Of a DNA stretch of 24,953 bases, positions 17,615 through 24,953 are shown one piece after another (positions within the stretch are counted from its first letter, which is position 1; each line of letters opens with the position of its first letter). The translations under genes and the position numbers were made by a program. Under the pieces are notes generated by a model. That model ran no database searches. It worked only from the letters and a program-made list of their open reading frames with translations, and was not told where the DNA came from. Origin of the DNA: Hyphomicrobiales bacterium (lineage in GTDB: Bacteria; Pseudomonadota; Alphaproteobacteria; Rhizobiales; Afifellaceae); the NCBI GenBank assembly GCA_013812985.1, contig JACCSN010000244.1, forward strand, positions 1 to 24,953, in the 5' to 3' direction.

Positions 17615-17881
17615 GAGACAGTCCGAAGTGGCTTTGTCAGCCTTATGTATGATGATAACCTTTAGAAACACGCTGAAAAGATGCGTGGGTACGGATTGGC
17701 CGCGGGGCAGCCTTTTCGGCACGACGGCAAGGGAAGCGATTGGCTGCGGGATTGCCTGGCGACGCGCCACGGTTTCGCCGCAGCATGGTCTTCATTGGCC
17801 GGAACTATGGGTGGGAGCGAGGTCGCAAGCGTCGGGCTTTCGTTGCGCCGCAGCTGCCTTAGGCGAGGAGGTCGGAGTCAC
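17615..17881. promoter_or_regulatory. Divergent promoter region gspE/gspD
   Basis: These 267 bases lie between the divergent starts of gspE and gspD and must hold both promoters if each gene is transcribed on its own. An AT-rich patch at about 17638-17680 stands out in an otherwise GC-rich sequence. I could not pick a convincing -35/-10 pair. A GAGGAGGTC ribosome-binding site precedes gspD at 17865-17873. Confidence 0.45.
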
Positions 17882-20089
17882 ATGTCTCGCCTGAGAAGGG
17901 CTTGCGTATCGGGCCTGCTGCTTGTTTCGGCGCTTATCATGACGGCTTGCGCGTCCAGCGGGCTCGCCCCGCGCCCGGGCGGCAGCCCGTCGCCGTTCGC
18001 GTCGATTTTCCAGACCGACCTTTCAGCCCGCCAGCCCGGCGGTCCGGGCGCCGGCGCGGGGCAGGGCGGATCGGCCGGATCCGGCGGCCGGGCCGAGGCG
18101 ATCTATCTTGGCTCCGGAGCCGGGCACGGCGGGTCCAATCAGAGCGTCTCGACCTATGAGCCGGGCGATCCCGTTGGGCCTGGCGAGGCGAGCGCGCCTG
18201 GCGGTGGGAGCGCGCCGGGCGACTTCAGCCTGAATTTCGAGAATGCCGACCTGAAAGAGGTCGTGCAGTCCATTCTCGGCAATGCGCTGAAGGTGAATTA
18301 CAGCGTCGACCCGACGGTATCGGGAAGCGTGACGATCTCTTCCGCCCGGCCTGTCGCTCAAGACGATCTCCTGCCGATCCTGGAAATGGTGTTGCAGATG
18401 AACGGCGCGGCGCTGATGCGGGACGGCGAGCTTTATCGGATCGTCCCGGAGGCTTCCGCAGTGTCGCAGTGGGGCGATGTCGGCGACGCGCGGCCCGGCT
18501 ACGGCATCTCCATCCTGCCCCTGCGGTATGTATCCGCGCAGACCCTGATCAGCCTGATCGACGGTTTCGGCACCCGGCCCGGCTCGGTGCGCGCGGAAAC
18601 GGCCCGCAACCTTCTGATCGTGCTCGGCAACAGCGCCGACCGGGAAGCGGCGATCGAGACGGCGATGTCCTTCGACGCGGATTGGATGCAGGACCAGTCG
18701 GTCGCGGTCCTGCCGCTCAGGAATGCCAAGCCGGAGACGGTGATCCCGGAGCTGGAGCGGATCTTCAAGGCGAGCGAGGGCGGGGTCGGCGCCGACCTGG
18801 TGCAATTCATGCCGATGCCGCGCCTGAAGGCGGTGCTCGTCGTTGCGCCGCAGCGCGAGACCTTGGAGCGCGCCCGGACCTGGGTGCAGCGGCTCGACAA
18901 CAACAACCCGGACCTGGAGGCCAGCGTCTACGTCTACCGCGTAAAGTACCGGGATGCGAAGAAGCTGGCGGACCTCCTGAACCAGCTGTTTTCCTCCACT
19001 CCGTCGGTTCCCGGCACGGAGGCGGCTGACCAGATCGAGCCGGGGGCGGAACCGGTGGTGTCGGAAGGCTTCGACGATCAGATCGCCGAATCGTTTCCGG
19101 AAGAAGGGCAACAGGAGCCGCCGGAGCCCGACAGCACGTTCCTTGCGGCAGCCGAACCCGAATCGCCGTCCGTGGCTCTTGCCGGCGGCGTGCGCATCCA
19201 GGCCGACACATCGAACAATTCGGTCGTGATTTTCGCCGATCTGGAAACGCGGCAGGAAATCCTGCGGGCGCTGACCAACATCGACGTGCCGCCCCTGCAG
19301 GTGGCGATTAACATCACGATGGCCGAAATCCGGCTGAACGACGAGCTGCGTTATGGCGTGCAATATTTCGTGAAGAGCCAGAATGTTGGCTTGGGCAAGG
19401 ACAACGGGTCGGCCGGCCTGTTCAACACGCTGGCCAATAGTATCGGCCGCGAGCTTCCGGGCTTCAACTTCGTCCTGGGAAGCGAAAGGAGCCCCGACCT
19501 CATCATCGATGCCTTCGATTCAGTGACCGATGTGCAGGTGCTGTCGTCCCCGTCGCTGGTAGTCATGGAGAACGAGACGGCGAAATTCCAGGTCGGCGAC
19601 CAGATCCCGATCGTGACGAGGACGGTGTCCGACCCCGGGAGCAGCGACAGCGGCATTGTGACCAGCAACGAGGTCGAATACCGCGATACGGGCATCATCC
19701 TGAACGTCAAGCCGCGCGTGGCCGAGGACGGCACGGTGTCGATGACGATCGAGCAGGAAATCTCCTCGGTCACCGCCGGCTCCAACAGCCTGACGCCCAC
19801 CATCTCCAACCGCCGGGTGTCGAGCTCCATCGCGGTAGTGGACGGCCAGACCGTCCTTCTCGGCGGGCTCATCCAGGAGCAATCCGGCCACGAGAAGAGC
19901 GGTCTGCCGGGCCTGCACCGGATGAAAGGCGTCGGCGGCCTGTTCGGGCGCACCAGCAATGTAAGCCGCCGCACCGAGCTCATCATCCTGATCCGGCCGT
20001 CAGTCATTCGCGGCGGCGAGGATGCCCAGCAGGTCGCGGAGGAGCTGAGGTCGCGGCTCTGGGGATTGGGAGCGGCGCAAGCGCGTTGA
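17882..20089 (+). CDS. gspD: Type II secretion outer-membrane secretin GspD
   Basis: GspD forms the outer-membrane channel. The ATG at 17882 follows GAGGAGGTC and starts a lipoprotein signal (SGLLLVSALIMTAC, Cys23 lipidated), so it is predicted to be a lipid-anchored secretin. A glycine-rich linker (about 50-112) precedes N0 (FSLNFENADLKEVVQ, from 115), N1 (ILPLRYVSAQTLISL), N2 (VLPLRNAKPETVIPEL) and N3 (VYRVKYRDAKKLADLLNQLF), the last with a long acidic insertion. The secretin domain shows VQVLSSPSLVVMENETA, VGDQIPIV, GIILNVKPRV, RRVSSSIAVVDGQTVLLGG and ELIILIRPSVI. It has 735 residues. The peptidase gene starts on its stop codon (TGATG). Confidence 0.95.
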   Translation: MSRLRRACVSGLLLVSALIMTACASSGLAPRPGGSPSPFASIFQTDLSARQPGGPGAGAGQGGSAGSGGRAEAIYLGSGAGHGGSNQSVSTYEPGDPVGPGEASAPGGGSAPGDFSLNFENADLKEVVQSILGNALKVNYSVDPTVSGSVTISSARPVAQDDLLPILEMVLQMNGAALMRDGELYRIVPEASAVSQWGDVGDARPGYGISILPLRYVSAQTLISLIDGFGTRPGSVRAETARNLLIVLGNSADREAAIETAMSFDADWMQDQSVAVLPLRNAKPETVIPELERIFKASEGGVGADLVQFMPMPRLKAVLVVAPQRETLERARTWVQRLDNNNPDLEASVYVYRVKYRDAKKLADLLNQLFSSTPSVPGTEAADQIEPGAEPVVSEGFDDQIAESFPEEGQQEPPEPDSTFLAAAEPESPSVALAGGVRIQADTSNNSVVIFADLETRQEILRALTNIDVPPLQVAINITMAEIRLNDELRYGVQYFVKSQNVGLGKDNGSAGLFNTLANSIGRELPGFNFVLGSERSPDLIIDAFDSVTDVQVLSSPSLVVMENETAKFQVGDQIPIVTRTVSDPGSSDSGIVTSNEVEYRDTGIILNVKPRVAEDGTVSMTIEQEISSVTAGSNSLTPTISNRRVSSSIAVVDGQTVLLGGLIQEQSGHEKSGLPGLHRMKGVGGLFGRTSNVSRRTELIILIRPSVIRGGEDAQQVAEELRSRLWGLGAAQAR

Positions 20090-20670
20090 TGCAGGCGCTC
20101 GACGGAGAAAGGTCGAGCTTGATCATTGGGCTTGGGGCCGCCGCTTTGGCCGCGGCCGCCGGAGCCTGGGTCTTCGCTCCGGCCCAGATCGCCGCATCCG
20201 CGGTTCTGGCCGCTACGATGGGGGCCATCGCCGCCGAGGATTTCCGCCGCTTCAGGGCCCCGGATGCTCTCAACCTGTTCGCGGCCGTGGCCGGCTTGGT
20301 CGCCATCGTAGGGATCAGGTCTCAATCAGGCAGCGCCGAGGTGGTCGCTGCCCTCGGCAGCGCGATCGTTGGCGCGGTGCTCTGCGGCGGCGCTCTGTTC
20401 CTTGTGCGAGAGGCGTTCTTCCGATTGAGAGGAGTCGATGGCCTCGGCATGGGCGACGTGAAGCTCGCCGCGGCGGGCGGCATCTGGCTCGGCTGGGAGC
20501 TGTTCGCCACGGCGGTCATGCTGGCGGCGATCGGCGCGCTGGCCTTCGTAGCCGCACGCTCGATCGTCGAGGGCCCGTGGCCACGCACAAGGCGCATCCC
20601 TTTTGCGCTCTATCTGGCGCCGGCGATTTGGGCGTGCTGGTTTCTGGCCGGATACTTCGAGATCGCCTAG
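20089..20670 (+). CDS. gspO: Prepilin peptidase (A24 family), short form
   Basis: The inner-membrane aspartic protease that should process the pseudopilins GspG to GspK. The ATG at 20089 overlaps the gspD stop by one base. With 193 residues and about six hydrophobic segments it has only the catalytic domain and lacks the N-terminal cysteine/methyltransferase domain of large PilD/GspO proteins, similar to CpaA/TadV-type peptidases. Likely catalytic aspartates are Asp51 in AAEDFRRFRAPDALN and Asp123 in GLGMGDVKLAAAGG, the conserved GxGD motif. It converges with the metallophosphoesterase gene, sharing a CTAG at the ends. GspO is assigned by position; a pilus role cannot be excluded. Confidence 0.88.
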   Translation: MQALDGERSSLIIGLGAAALAAAAGAWVFAPAQIAASAVLAATMGAIAAEDFRRFRAPDALNLFAAVAGLVAIVGIRSQSGSAEVVAALGSAIVGAVLCGGALFLVREAFFRLRGVDGLGMGDVKLAAAGGIWLGWELFATAVMLAAIGALAFVAARSIVEGPWPRTRRIPFALYLAPAIWACWFLAGYFEIA

Positions 20671-21218
20671 CGCGCGGCTTCCGGCGGGACGGCTTTTGGT
20701 GATCTCGACCGTGGCGCGGACCGGCGCCGCCGCGCAAGGATTGTCCCCAGCGGCACCGGCCGGAAATCCCAGACATCGACGCCGACATCATATTGCCGCG
20801 TGATGGGCTTCAGCCGTCCATGGCTATGGCCGTGGATGTTCACGACGCCCTTGCCGATACCGTTCCAGGTGCGGAACGGATAGTGGCAGAGGACCAGCTG
20901 GCGGTCGTCCAGGGTCAGCTCGACATAGTGCTGGACGCTGGCCCAGCCGGGCGCTTCGAGCGTGCCAGCATCATCATTGTTGCCGATGATCAGGTGCTTG
21001 CGGCCGTGGAGGCTGGCGATGAGCTCGGCCACTTCGGCCGGTGCGGGGCCGAGGGCGAAATCGCCCAAATGCCAGACCTCGTCATCGGCGCCGACCGCCT
21101 CGTTCCAGCGCCGGACCAGCTCGTCCGTGTGCACGGCGAGATTCGGAAAGGGGCGGTGGTCGAAGCGGAGCGCGCGGAGGTCGCCGAAATGCGTGTCGCC
21201 GGTGAAGAAGGTGGCCAT
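20667..21218 (-). CDS. Calcineurin-like metallophosphoesterase
   Basis: A 183-residue cytoplasmic phosphoesterase. Metal-binding motifs occur in the usual order: GDTHFGD (residues 7-13), WHLGDFALGP, GNNDD, CHYPFRTW and HGHSHG, giving a dimetal site. The DTHF start and the short size resemble small predicted phosphoesterases of the YfcE/MJ0936-type superfamily; the substrate is unknown. The C-terminal tail is rich in Arg/Ser/Pro (RRRRSAPRSRSP). There is no signal peptide, so it is not an obvious secreted substrate. Its start is 68 bases from the divergent hydrolase gene. Confidence 0.88.
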   Translation of the reverse strand: MATFFTGDTHFGDLRALRFDHRPFPNLAVHTDELVRRWNEAVGADDEVWHLGDFALGPAPAEVAELIASLHGRKHLIIGNNDDAGTLEAPGWASVQHYVELTLDDRQLVLCHYPFRTWNGIGKGVVNIHGHSHGRLKPITRQYDVGVDVWDFRPVPLGTILARRRRSAPRSRSPKAVPPEAAR

Positions 21219-21286
21219 TCCGGTCTACCTAGTGGCGGCGTGTTGCAAGTCTGCTAATCGGTCGGCCTTCGGTATGGGACATCAGA

Positions 21287-22462
21287 ATGGACAATTCGCA
21301 ATTGCTGACCGATCCGCGTCCACACGATCGGAACGAGGCGCTCCTGGTGGGGCGGGCGTGGAACCCGGCGGTCGCCGGGCCATCGATCGTGGCCATTCAG
21401 GGCGACGAGGCGATCGACATCACGGCGGCGGCGCCGACAATGCGCGATCTCTGCGAGGCGGAGGACCCGGCTGGCTTGATTCGCACCGCGCGCGGCGAGA
21501 GCCTCGGCCAACTCGCCTCCGTTCTCGCGAACACGCCACGGCGGGATCGCGATCCCGAAAGACCCTGGCTGCTGGCGCCGATCGACCTGCAGGCGATCAA
21601 GGCCGCCGGCGTGACCTTCGTCGTCTCGATGCTGGAGCGGGTGATCGAGGAGCAGGCGCGTGGGTCGCCGGCGCGGGCGAGCGAGCTACGCGGCGAGATC
21701 CAGGCGGCCATCGGCGACGACCTGCGGCGGCTCAAGCCCGGATCGGAGCAGGCGGCGGCGCTGAAGGAGCTGCTCATCCGCCGCGGGATGTGGTCGCAAT
21801 ATCTGGAGGTCGGCATCGGCCCGGACGCCGAGATCTTCACCAAGGCGCAGCCGATGTCGGCGGTCGGGCACCTGGCGGAAGCCGGGCTGCTCCCGATTTC
21901 GGTGTGGAACAATCCGGAGCCGGAGGTGGCGTTAGTCGTCGCCAGCACCGGCCGCATCGTCGGCGCGACGCTCGGCAACGACGTGAACCTGCGCGACCTC
22001 GAAGGCCGCTCGGCGCTGCTCCTGTCGAAGGCCAAGGACAACAATGCGAGCGCCTCGATCGGGCCGTTCATCCGGCTGTTCGATGATGGCTTTGGCCTGG
22101 ACGACGTGCGCCAAGCGGAACTTCGCCTGACTGTGGAGGGCGAGGACGGCTTCCGGATGGAGGGCGCGAGCGCCATGAGCCGGATCAGCCGCGACCCGGA
22201 GGATCTGGTCGGCCAGACGATCGGCCGCAACCACCAATATCCGGACGGTTTTGTCCTTTATCTCGGCACCATGTTTGCCCCGACCGAGGACCGCGACGCG
22301 CCCGGCAGCGGCTTCACGCACAAGCTCGGCGACGTGGTGTCGATCTCTTCGCCGAAGCTGGGTCGGCTGACCAACGTGATGGCGCATTCGTCGGAAGCGG
22401 AGCCATGGACCTTCGGCGCGGCGGCTCTGATGCGAAATCTGGCAATGCGCGGGCTGCTTTGA
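21287..22462 (+). CDS. Fumarylacetoacetate hydrolase-family enzyme
   Basis: A 391-residue cytoplasmic enzyme of the FAH superfamily. The C-terminal catalytic part shows the metal-binding pattern: NNPEPEVALVV, GATLGNDVNLRDLEGRSALLLSKAKDNN, then IGPFIRLFD and a substrate-lid segment GRNHQYPDGFVLYLGTMFAPT. The long N-terminal domain (about residues 1-115) and overall length resemble the 380 to 400-residue subgroup seen in sugar-acid pathways, such as 2-keto-3-deoxy-pentonate dehydratases. With an FGGY kinase and a sugar-binding protein next door, a role in carbohydrate breakdown is the favoured inference, but a hydratase or hydrolase of another 2-keto acid is possible. Confidence 0.82.
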   Translation: MDNSQLLTDPRPHDRNEALLVGRAWNPAVAGPSIVAIQGDEAIDITAAAPTMRDLCEAEDPAGLIRTARGESLGQLASVLANTPRRDRDPERPWLLAPIDLQAIKAAGVTFVVSMLERVIEEQARGSPARASELRGEIQAAIGDDLRRLKPGSEQAAALKELLIRRGMWSQYLEVGIGPDAEIFTKAQPMSAVGHLAEAGLLPISVWNNPEPEVALVVASTGRIVGATLGNDVNLRDLEGRSALLLSKAKDNNASASIGPFIRLFDDGFGLDDVRQAELRLTVEGEDGFRMEGASAMSRISRDPEDLVGQTIGRNHQYPDGFVLYLGTMFAPTEDRDAPGSGFTHKLGDVVSISSPKLGRLTNVMAHSSEAEPWTFGAAALMRNLAMRGLL

Positions 22463-22467
22463 AGCTC

Positions 22468-22547
22468 GTAGCCCGCATGGAGCAACGCGGAATGCGGGAT
22501 CTGTCGCCGTGTCGCCCCGGATTACGCTGGCGCTCCATCCGGGCTAC
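22468..22547. repeat. 80-bp imperfect palindromic repeat
   Basis: The left arm begins GTAGCCCGCATGGAGC at 22468; the right arm ends in CTCCATCCGGGCTAC at 22547. The reverse complement of the right arm begins GTAGCCCGGATGGAGC and continues into TAATCCGGG, so the two arms match over about 30 bases with a few differences. The middle (about 22500-22515) would form the loop. This GTAGCCCGGATGGAGCG...CATCCGGGCTAC pattern is a widespread dispersed palindrome in proteobacterial genomes, recalled from general knowledge. Only one copy is seen here. It lies between the convergent hydrolase and kinase genes, could act as a bidirectional terminator, and supplies the kinase stop codon. Confidence 0.8.
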
Positions 22548-24021
22548 GGCCGACTGCAAGGCCATCTTGCTGGAGATGCCGGGTCGAGCTGTAGAGGTTC
22601 TTGAAGCGCGCGTACGTCGGATCGAAGGCCGCCTTCCGGCCGTCAGTCGGCTGGACGACTCGCTCCGTCGGGTTCCAGCGTTCCCGCGGCGTCGCCCAGC
22701 CGAGCGCCTCCGCCGCCAACCCGGCGTCGCCGAGCGCCGCGCCAATCGTGCGCATGGGCACGATTTGCGTGATACCCGCCACGTCGGAGACCAGCTGGAG
22801 CAGTGGCAGGGACGTCGCGCCGCCGCCGACGGCGACGTAGTCGCGGCCGCCTCCGGCCTCATCGCGGATGGTGTCGAGGTTGTCGCGGATGGCTAGCGCC
22901 AGGCCGAGGACGAAGGCGCGGCATACGTCCGCCTGGCCGGTGTCGAGGCCCATGCCGAACAGGACGGCGCGCGCGTCGGGATCGGCAAAGGGGGTGCGCT
23001 CGCCGGTGAGGTAGGGGAGGGCGAGCGGCGTGTCGGGGCCGATCTCGCTGTTGAAGGCGAGGTCGAGGACGGTCTTCACGTCGGTCGCGAAGAGCTTGGC
23101 CAGCCAATCGAGCACGAGGCCGCCGGTCGCCATGCCGCCGGCGAGGCTGTGGACGCCGCGCCTGACCGACTGCGTGCCCCAGAAGCGATTCGAGGCGACG
23201 AAGCGGTCGGAGTTGGCGATGAAGAAATAGGTCGAGCCATACATGATCATTGCCGTCCCCGGCGCGTCGGCATAGGCGCTGTAGGCTTCCGCCCAGGCGT
23301 CGACGGTACCCATCACCACGGGCGTCCCGGCCGGGAGCCCGGTCGCCTCGCTCGCCTCGGGCGTGACGCCGCCCAGCCGGTCGCCGGGCCAGACAAGCTC
23401 CGGGACGGCGACGCCCGGCAAGAGCTCCGCCCAGAGGTCCTGGCGCCATTCGGCTCGCGGCACGTCGTAAAGCGGCGCCGACTGGCTGGCGGAGTGATGA
23501 TCGATCGCATACGCCCCTGTGAGCTTGCCTGCGAGCCAGGGACTTGCGCTGTACCAGCGCCGCATGGCGGCGAACACCTCCGGCTCATGCCGCTGCAGCC
23601 ACAGAAGCTTGGGAACCGGCGATTGGGAGGAAATCGCGGAACCGGTGATCGCGATGCCCTCAGGCCCTCCATATCGCTCGTCGAGCTCCACGATCTCGGC
23701 TCGCGCCCGCGTATCGATCCCGTAGAGGATCGCCGGCCTGAGCGGCGACCCGGCGGCGTCGGTCGGCAATGCGGTCGGCCCGATGGCGCTGACGCAGAGG
23801 GCCTGGGGCCGCAGCTCGGCACGATCGGCGAGGCGCCGCAGCAGCGCGACGACATCGCGCCACCACACGGTTTCCGCATCCTGCTCGAAATGGCCGGGCC
23901 GCGGGCGCGACACGGAATGGGCGACGCGCTCCTCCGCCAGAATCGCCCCGTCCACATCGCAGGCGACGAGCTTGGAGCTTTGCGTGCCCACGTCCAATCC
24001 GACGACGACATCGACGGCCAT
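22522..24021 (-). CDS. FGGY-family carbohydrate kinase
   Basis: A 499-residue sugar kinase that phosphorylates a pentulose, polyol or related substrate with ATP. The N-terminal domain begins VVGLDVGTQSSKLVACD (phosphate loop) and has YGIDTRARAEI. Asp241 in GTVDAWAEAYSAY is the likely catalytic base; FGGY_C motifs follow (MIMYGSTYFF, LPYLTGERTPFADPDARAVLFG, YVAVGGGATSLPLLQLVSD). It resembles xylulokinase-like proteins, but the substrate cannot be told. The ATG at 24021 has AGGTAAG just upstream on its strand. The last 8 residues (RSPDGAPA) and the TAA stop are encoded by the palindromic repeat, so the ancestral C-terminus was probably different. Confidence 0.9.
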   Translation of the reverse strand: MAVDVVVGLDVGTQSSKLVACDVDGAILAEERVAHSVSRPRPGHFEQDAETVWWRDVVALLRRLADRAELRPQALCVSAIGPTALPTDAAGSPLRPAILYGIDTRARAEIVELDERYGGPEGIAITGSAISSQSPVPKLLWLQRHEPEVFAAMRRWYSASPWLAGKLTGAYAIDHHSASQSAPLYDVPRAEWRQDLWAELLPGVAVPELVWPGDRLGGVTPEASEATGLPAGTPVVMGTVDAWAEAYSAYADAPGTAMIMYGSTYFFIANSDRFVASNRFWGTQSVRRGVHSLAGGMATGGLVLDWLAKLFATDVKTVLDLAFNSEIGPDTPLALPYLTGERTPFADPDARAVLFGMGLDTGQADVCRAFVLGLALAIRDNLDTIRDEAGGGRDYVAVGGGATSLPLLQLVSDVAGITQIVPMRTIGAALGDAGLAAEALGWATPRERWNPTERVVQPTDGRKAAFDPTYARFKNLYSSTRHLQQDGLAVGRSPDGAPA

Positions 24022-24322
24022 GACTTACCTCGCCCCAGCATCGAACGCGGCCCCCGCCGCGCCTTGCGCCCCCGCCGCACCCGCATCCATTGGACGATTG
24101 TGGACCGGCTGTGAACCGGGTAGCGTGCCCGCCACAAGGGCCACAATGCGATAAGAGCTCGTCAAGGAGGACACTGCCCTTTCTTGCCGCGTGGCGCTCG
24201 ATCCCGTCCAGCGTCGTCTGTCCTGGAAGCTTCAGCCGGACGGGCGCAGGCGCGGGATCAGGACGGACGGATCAAGGCGAGCGGAATGGCGGACGGATAC
24301 AATCATTCAGGGAGGAACGGAA
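24022..24322. promoter_or_regulatory. Divergent intergenic region, kinase / sugar-binding protein
   Basis: These 301 bases separate the divergent kinase and binding-protein starts and must contain both promoters. A perfect 7-bp inverted pair, ATTGTGG at 24097-24103 and CCACAAT at 24141-24147, lies 37 bases apart and could be an operator or chance. GACGGAT occurs twice near 24265-24298. GGAGG at 24311-24315 is the ribosome-binding site for the binding protein. I see no gene here. Confidence 0.4.
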
Positions 24323-24953
24323 ATGAACAGACGTGAAACAATGAAGCTACTCGGCGCCACCGTGCTGGCGGGAGCCGTCGGGCTCTCAAGCTTCGCCTGG
24401 GCTCAGGACCAGAAAAAGATGGTGACGGTGGTCAAGATCGCCGGCATCCCGTGGTTCAACGCGCTGGAGAACGGCATCAAGAAGGCAGCGACGGATTTCA
24501 GCATCGACGCCTCGATGGTCGGCCCCGCCAATGTCGACCCGGCGCAGCAGGTAAAACTCCTGGAAGACCTGATCGCCCAGAAGGTCGACGTGATCGGCCT
24601 CGTGCCGCTCGACGTGAAGGTCGCCGAGCCGGTGCTGAAGCGCGCCCAGGAGGCCGGCATTCCGGTCATCACCCATGAAGGGCCGGAGCAGGAAGGCCGC
24701 ACCTGGAACGTCGAGCTCATCGATTCTGTGCAGTTCGGCGAGGTGCAGATGCAGCGGCTCGCCCAAGAGATGGGCGAGGAGGGCGAATACGTCGTCTATG
24801 TCGGGACGCTGACGACGCCGCTCCACAACATCTGGGCGGATTCGGCGATCGCCTATCAGGAGAAGAACTATCCGAATATGAAGCTCGTCACCGACCGCTT
24901 CCCCGGCGCCGACGAGATCGACACGTCGTACAAGACCACGCTCGACGTGATCA
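24323..24953 (+). CDS. Sugar ABC transporter substrate-binding protein, 3'-truncated
   Basis: The ATG at 24323, 7 bases after GGAGG, opens a frame that runs off the right edge (210 residues visible). The signal NRRETMKLLGATVLAGAVG...AWA|QDQ has an RRxxxK pattern that may direct Tat export, common in alphaproteobacterial binding proteins; Sec export is not excluded. The mature part is a type I periplasmic binding fold of the RbsB/LsrB/RhaS kind: VKIAGIPWFNALENGIKKA, DPAQQVKLLEDLIAQKVDVIGLVPLD, AQEAGIPVITHEG, YVGTLTTPLHNIWADSAI. The substrate is unknown (sugar, polyol or AI-2-like). Together with the divergent FGGY kinase and the FAH-family enzyme it suggests an uptake and catabolism locus continuing to the right. 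Confidence 0.88.
   Translation, partial: MNRRETMKLLGATVLAGAVGLSSFAWAQDQKKMVTVVKIAGIPWFNALENGIKKAATDFSIDASMVGPANVDPAQQVKLLEDLIAQKVDVIGLVPLDVKVAEPVLKRAQEAGIPVITHEGPEQEGRTWNVELIDSVQFGEVQMQRLAQEMGEEGEYVVYVGTLTTPLHNIWADSAIAYQEKNYPNMKLVTDRFPGADEIDTSYKTTLDVI

Noticed and set aside
16211..17665. Long open frame on the + strand (484 codons)
   Set aside because: Antisense to gspE, whose Walker and zinc motifs are intact; the antisense translation is a low-complexity shadow.
20667..21218. Metallophosphoesterase as a secreted T2SS substrate
   Set aside because: Proximity to the secretion genes is suggestive, but the protein begins directly with the catalytic fold and has no Sec or Tat signal.
22405..22896. 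Open frame of 163 codons on the + strand across the repeat
   Set aside because: Antisense to the kinase C-terminus and crossing the palindrome; no ribosome-binding site or motif support.

Overview
The window comes from a GC-rich Gram-negative bacterium, most likely an alphaproteobacterium of the Rhizobiales type. That placement rests on a fructose-type FrcBCA transporter like that of Sinorhizobium, a lipoprotein-type GspD, and strong codon bias toward G/C in third positions. It is inferred from gene content, with no marker gene present. I see no rRNA, tRNA, CRISPR array, insertion sequence or integrase.

Left part (1-8921), all on the + strand. A 5'-truncated polytopic membrane protein is followed by frcB-frcC-frcA, a monosaccharide ABC importer with a hairpin between the binding-protein gene and the permease gene. 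Next come two polar-amino-acid-type ABC permeases that lack their own ATPase and binding protein, and a cupin protein. A macrodomain protein follows, overlapped by a 72-residue MazE-like antitoxin gene with no toxin beside it. The segment ends with pseudouridine breakdown: psuG (intact) and a PfkB-family kinase (psuK-like) broken by an apparent one-base deletion.

Central part (9187-20670) is a near-complete type II secretion system. The + strand carries gspF, gspG, gspH, gspI, gspJ, gspK, gspL, gspM and a GspC/GspN-like periplasmic protein, mostly overlapping. gspE lies on the opposite strand, facing that operon, and is divergent from gspD (predicted lipoprotein secretin) plus a short prepilin peptidase. 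Together these encode the ATPase, inner-membrane platform, pseudopilus, secretin and processing peptidase. No obvious secreted substrate gene is in the window.

Right part (20667-24953) has a cytoplasmic-type metallophosphoesterase whose stop codon shares a CTAG palindrome with the peptidase gene. It is followed by a fumarylacetoacetate-hydrolase-family enzyme, an FGGY carbohydrate kinase on the - strand, and the start of another sugar ABC binding protein that runs off the window. An 80-bp imperfect palindromic repeat lies between the hydrolase and the kinase and supplies the kinase's last codons and stop. The right end looks like a carbohydrate or sugar-acid uptake and catabolic locus.

The items most worth a second look are the macrodomain/antitoxin-like pair, the repeat that has become the end of the kinase gene, the frameshifted psuK, and the unusual layout and GspC substitute of the secretion system.
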